64,000 nt of DNA from Chitinophaga pinensis (GTDB lineage Bacteria; Bacteroidota; Bacteroidia; Chitinophagales; CAMDFR01): NCBI GenBank assembly GCA_945860705.1, contig CAMART010000004.1, forward strand, positions 62,001 to 126,000, read 5' to 3'. Shown here in pieces: positions 61,873 to 64,000 of this stretch; the first letter of the stretch is position 1, and each line of letters starts with the position of its first letter. Below the pieces are notes generated by a model. It was given only the letters and a program-made list of their open reading frames with translations, ran no database searches and was not told the origin of the DNA. A program made the position numbers and the translations under genes.

Positions 61873-62562
61873 TTATAGAAGGTAGAAGCATAAAAATACA
61901 TATACCCATACTAAATCTACAAAGTGCCAAAATAATCCCACTTTTTCTACCATCTCGTAATGTCCTCTTCTTTGGAATGTACCATTGGCAGTTTCATAAC
62001 AAATCCAAACATTTAGAATTACTCCAAAAAGTACATGTAATCCGTGAAAACCTGTGATTAAGAAGAATAGAGCACCAAAACTAACTGGTCTTCCATCGCC
62101 ATTTGCACCAAAAGGGCAATTAGTCAAGGTCATTCCTTCAGCTATTAAGTGAGACCACTCCAAATATTGACATCCTAAAAATGCTAATCCACCAATAATA
62201 GTTGGAATCAACCATTTGATAACACCGTTTTTATTCATTTGATGTCCTTCTTGTACGGCACGAACCATCGTCCATGAAGAGAATATCAATATAAATGTCA
62301 TGATAGAAACAAATACTAATGGTAGGTTGTAGTGATCTAAACCATGTATTGGCACAGAACTAAACACTTCACTAGATTTTGGCCATATATCAAGATTTGT
62401 ATACCTTACTGCTCCATATGCTAATAGAAATGATGCGAATGTAAATGTATCATTGATTAGGAAGTACCAAATCATGATTTTTCCATAGCTTACTTTGAAG
62501 GGAGATACACCTCCATTCCAGAGTGCTTTTGAATCTTCATTATGTGCTGTAGCTGTTGCCAT
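61873..62562 (-). CDS. cytochrome c oxidase subunit III (copy 2)
   Basis: This 229-residue protein has several membrane helices and the subunit III signatures FFLITGFHGLHVLFGVILN (about 163-181) and VEKVGLFWHFVDLVWVYVFLCFYLL at the C-terminus. It supports proton transfer and stability of the heme-copper oxidase. It follows a related subunit III gene, 31 bases away. Confidence 0.93.
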   Translation of the reverse strand: MATATAHNEDSKALWNGGVSPFKVSYGKIMIWYFLINDTFTFASFLLAYGAVRYTNLDIWPKSSEVFSSVPIHGLDHYNLPLVFVSIMTFILIFSSWTMVRAVQEGHQMNKNGVIKWLIPTIIGGLAFLGCQYLEWSHLIAEGMTLTNCPFGANGDGRPVSFGALFFLITGFHGLHVLFGVILNVWICYETANGTFQRRGHYEMVEKVGLFWHFVDLVWVYVFLCFYLL

Positions 62563-62593
62563 AGTTATTGAGTTTATATTTATATTTATATTT

Positions 62594-63214
62594 TTATGTA
62601 TTATATACTATATATAAAAATGAATATAAGTAAATCCATAGCACTCCTAAGAAGTGCCAAAACATTACTAATATTTCATAATTTACTTTTTTGTTTATAT
62701 CTGCTATTCTTTTTAATTCTTCAATAGGATTTCTTTTTATGATACTCATGATGAGAGTAATAAAAAGCGCTGACATACCAGCTATTAAGTGAGCTAAATG
62801 AAACCCAGTAATGATATAAACAAATGAGCCTGATACATTACCGCTTAATGGAAACCCTAGTTCTTTTATTTGTATCCAACCATAGTATTGTAAAGCTGTA
62901 AAAATAACCCCTAGTAAAAATGTTGCAAACAATAAAAATTTATACTGATCTTGACCTTTTTTATAAAAATTTAATGACCACTGTATGGTTGCACTACTCA
63001 ATATGATAGCAATAGTACTATATAGGAATATACTCGGTATTGAAAAACTTTCCCATTTAACTGTGTCCCCTTTTTTGACAAGTAATGCACTAGTCAAAGC
63101 CACAAACATCATAGTCATCGATACCATGCCTATAAGCATCATGAATTTTTTAGGATGTAATCCTACAGATCCTTGTAATGGTTGTTCTATTTTATTATTT
63201 AAACTTATTGCCAT
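62594..63214 (-). CDS. cytochrome c oxidase subunit III-like protein (copy 1)
   Basis: The protein (206 residues from the ATG chosen) has five or more membrane helices and YIITGFHLAHLIAGMSAL (about 125-142) and VMFWHFLGVLWIYLYSFLYIVYNT at the end, the subunit III signature. An in-frame ATG at 63238 would overlap ctaB by 14 bases; the start at 63214 avoids this but both are possible. Two subunit III genes in tandem are usual in Bacteroidota caa3-type clusters. It lies downstream of ctaB. Confidence 0.9.
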   Translation of the reverse strand: MAISLNNKIEQPLQGSVGLHPKKFMMLIGMVSMTMMFVALTSALLVKKGDTVKWESFSIPSIFLYSTIAIILSSATIQWSLNFYKKGQDQYKFLLFATFLLGVIFTALQYYGWIQIKELGFPLSGNVSGSFVYIITGFHLAHLIAGMSALFITLIMSIIKRNPIEELKRIADINKKVNYEILVMFWHFLGVLWIYLYSFLYIVYNT

Positions 63215-63224
63215 GATTTCATTT

Positions 63225-64000
63225 TTAAATTTTGTCAAATAAAATTACAAATAAGCTTACAGGGAGGTATATTAGTGATGCAAACATAAGTTGTTTGGCA
63301 TCTTTATCTTCTTGAGTAAAATACAATTTCACAGCTGGTATTAAAAAAATAATACCAGTAATGCTAAGAATAATTGTTCCAATCAAACCAATTTGAGAGA
63401 AAGCAAAAGGTAAAAATCCTGCAATTATCAATGCAATCACATATATAACACACATCAATGCTGTGTTTTTGTTTTTACCACCTTTGCTAGGCAAAAGCAT
63501 GATTCCAGCTTTATTATAGTCATCATATTTCATCCAAGCAATAGCCCAGAAATGTGGAAATTGCCAAATAAATTGAATTAAAAATAACAATAAAGCAAAT
63601 TGATTTAAATGTGTAGTTGCAGCTACATAACCGATAATTGGAGGTAATGCGCCAGGTATTGCACCTACAAATACAGCAATACTGCTGATTCTTTTTAATG
63701 GAGTATATAAAAATGCATAACTAATTAACGATAAAGCAGCTAACAAACCAGCTGTAGTATTGAAGTAAAGAGTAATCAATAATATTCCAGAAATAGCTGT
63801 AATACCTGCAGTTAATGATGCCTCTAAAACACTCATCCTTTGTGTTGGCAATGGACGATTTGCTGTACGTTCCATTAATTTATCAATATCTTTCTCTATG
63901 ATTTGGTTTATTGCATTTGCAGCACCTGTTATTAAATAACCACCAAGAGCAATCATTATCACAGGTAATAAAGTGATTTTATCTGCACCTACCATATAAC
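63225..64000 (-). CDS. ctaB: protoheme IX farnesyltransferase (partial, runs off the window)
   Basis: The UbiA-family membrane enzyme farnesylates protoheme to make heme O for the oxidase. ANAINQIIEKDIDKLMERTANRPLPTQRM (about 27-55 of the visible part) is the substrate/metal-binding motif. The reading frame is open to the edge: the codon before the ATG at 63995 is TAT and no stop intervenes. The N-terminal first helix of the family (about 40 residues) is missing, so the gene begins beyond 64000. The ATG at 63995 is therefore not its start. Confidence 0.92.
   Translation of the reverse strand, partial: YMVGADKITLLPVIMIALGGYLITGAANAINQIIEKDIDKLMERTANRPLPTQRMSVLEASLTAGITAISGILLITLYFNTTAGLLAALSLISYAFLYTPLKRISSIAVFVGAIPGALPPIIGYVAATTHLNQFALLLFLIQFIWQFPHFWAIAWMKYDDYNKAGIMLLPSKGGKNKNTALMCVIYVIALIIAGFLPFAFSQIGLIGTIILSITGIIFLIPAVKLYFTQEDKDAKQLMFASLIYLPVSLFVILFDKI

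Overview
The window is AT-rich chromosomal DNA of a member of the Bacteroidota. The evidence is the many secreted proteins ending in a type IX secretion (T9SS) sorting domain with the YPNPAS(D/E) signature, several Bacteroidota-type families (DUF4920, DUF4476, a probable DUF5723 barrel), promoter elements of the TTTG-N(17-23)-TAnnTTTG type, and the scarcity of Shine-Dalgarno sequences. Metabolism (aerobic caa3-type oxidase genes, fused IcmF mutase, fatty-acid beta-oxidation, SUF assembly) suggests a free-living aerobe, perhaps of the Chitinophagales/Saprospiria/Flavobacteriia range; the exact family cannot be fixed from the sequence.

Layout. 1-9.6 kb: envelope block on the minus strand (PD40 propeller, lipoproteins, FAD-dependent reductase, outer-membrane barrel with large lipoprotein, thioredoxin-fold protein, peptidoglycan-binding protein) with tRNA-Lys. 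9.7-18.8 kb: short-chain dehydrogenase, dapD, HAD phosphatase, thiolase, DUF4476 protein and the large isobutyryl-CoA mutase IcmF. 18.8-31.2 kb: glycosyltransferase, mscL, TatD nuclease, tRNA-Ser, FMN reductase, Kir channel, L-2-hydroxyglutarate oxidase, DUF3109, two coupled von Willebrand A proteins, NAD kinase, TsaC and a membrane glycosyltransferase. 31.2-32.1 kb: a gene-poor cassette between two perfect 29-bp direct repeats, holding a decayed zeta-toxin-like ATPase and its small partner. 32.1-39.1 kb: ferritin, T9SS proteins and a T9SS gene graveyard, DUF1015, a nuclease-like protein, rhodanese, DAHP synthase/chorismate mutase. 39.2-47.2 kb: TetR regulator, SDR, old yellow enzyme, AlkD-like protein and a fadN-fadA pair; the TetR gene and fadN share the same 19-bp operator. 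47.3-54.6 kb: T9SS proteins including three M43 metalloprotease paralogues, one frameshifted, and ogt. 54.8-60.5 kb: sufB-(four-helix protein)-sufC-sufD-sufS, read on the minus strand. 60.6-64 kb: SCO, oxidase subunit IV, two oxidase subunit III genes and ctaB running off the edge.

The most unusual feature is a dispersed family of low-complexity intergenic repeats (AAGTTCAAAGTTT-like, TTGATACTTAATACTT-like, TAGATATTAGAC-like and TTCTTGGCTCTTG-like blocks) found between many genes. They often occur as inverted pairs, in one case around a four-helix-bundle gene lodged inside the suf operon; one copy supplies the last codons of sufD and two run exactly up to start codons. The strongest new regulatory inference is the TetR-fadN operator pair. 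I found no CRISPR array, prophage, rRNA or intact insertion sequence.
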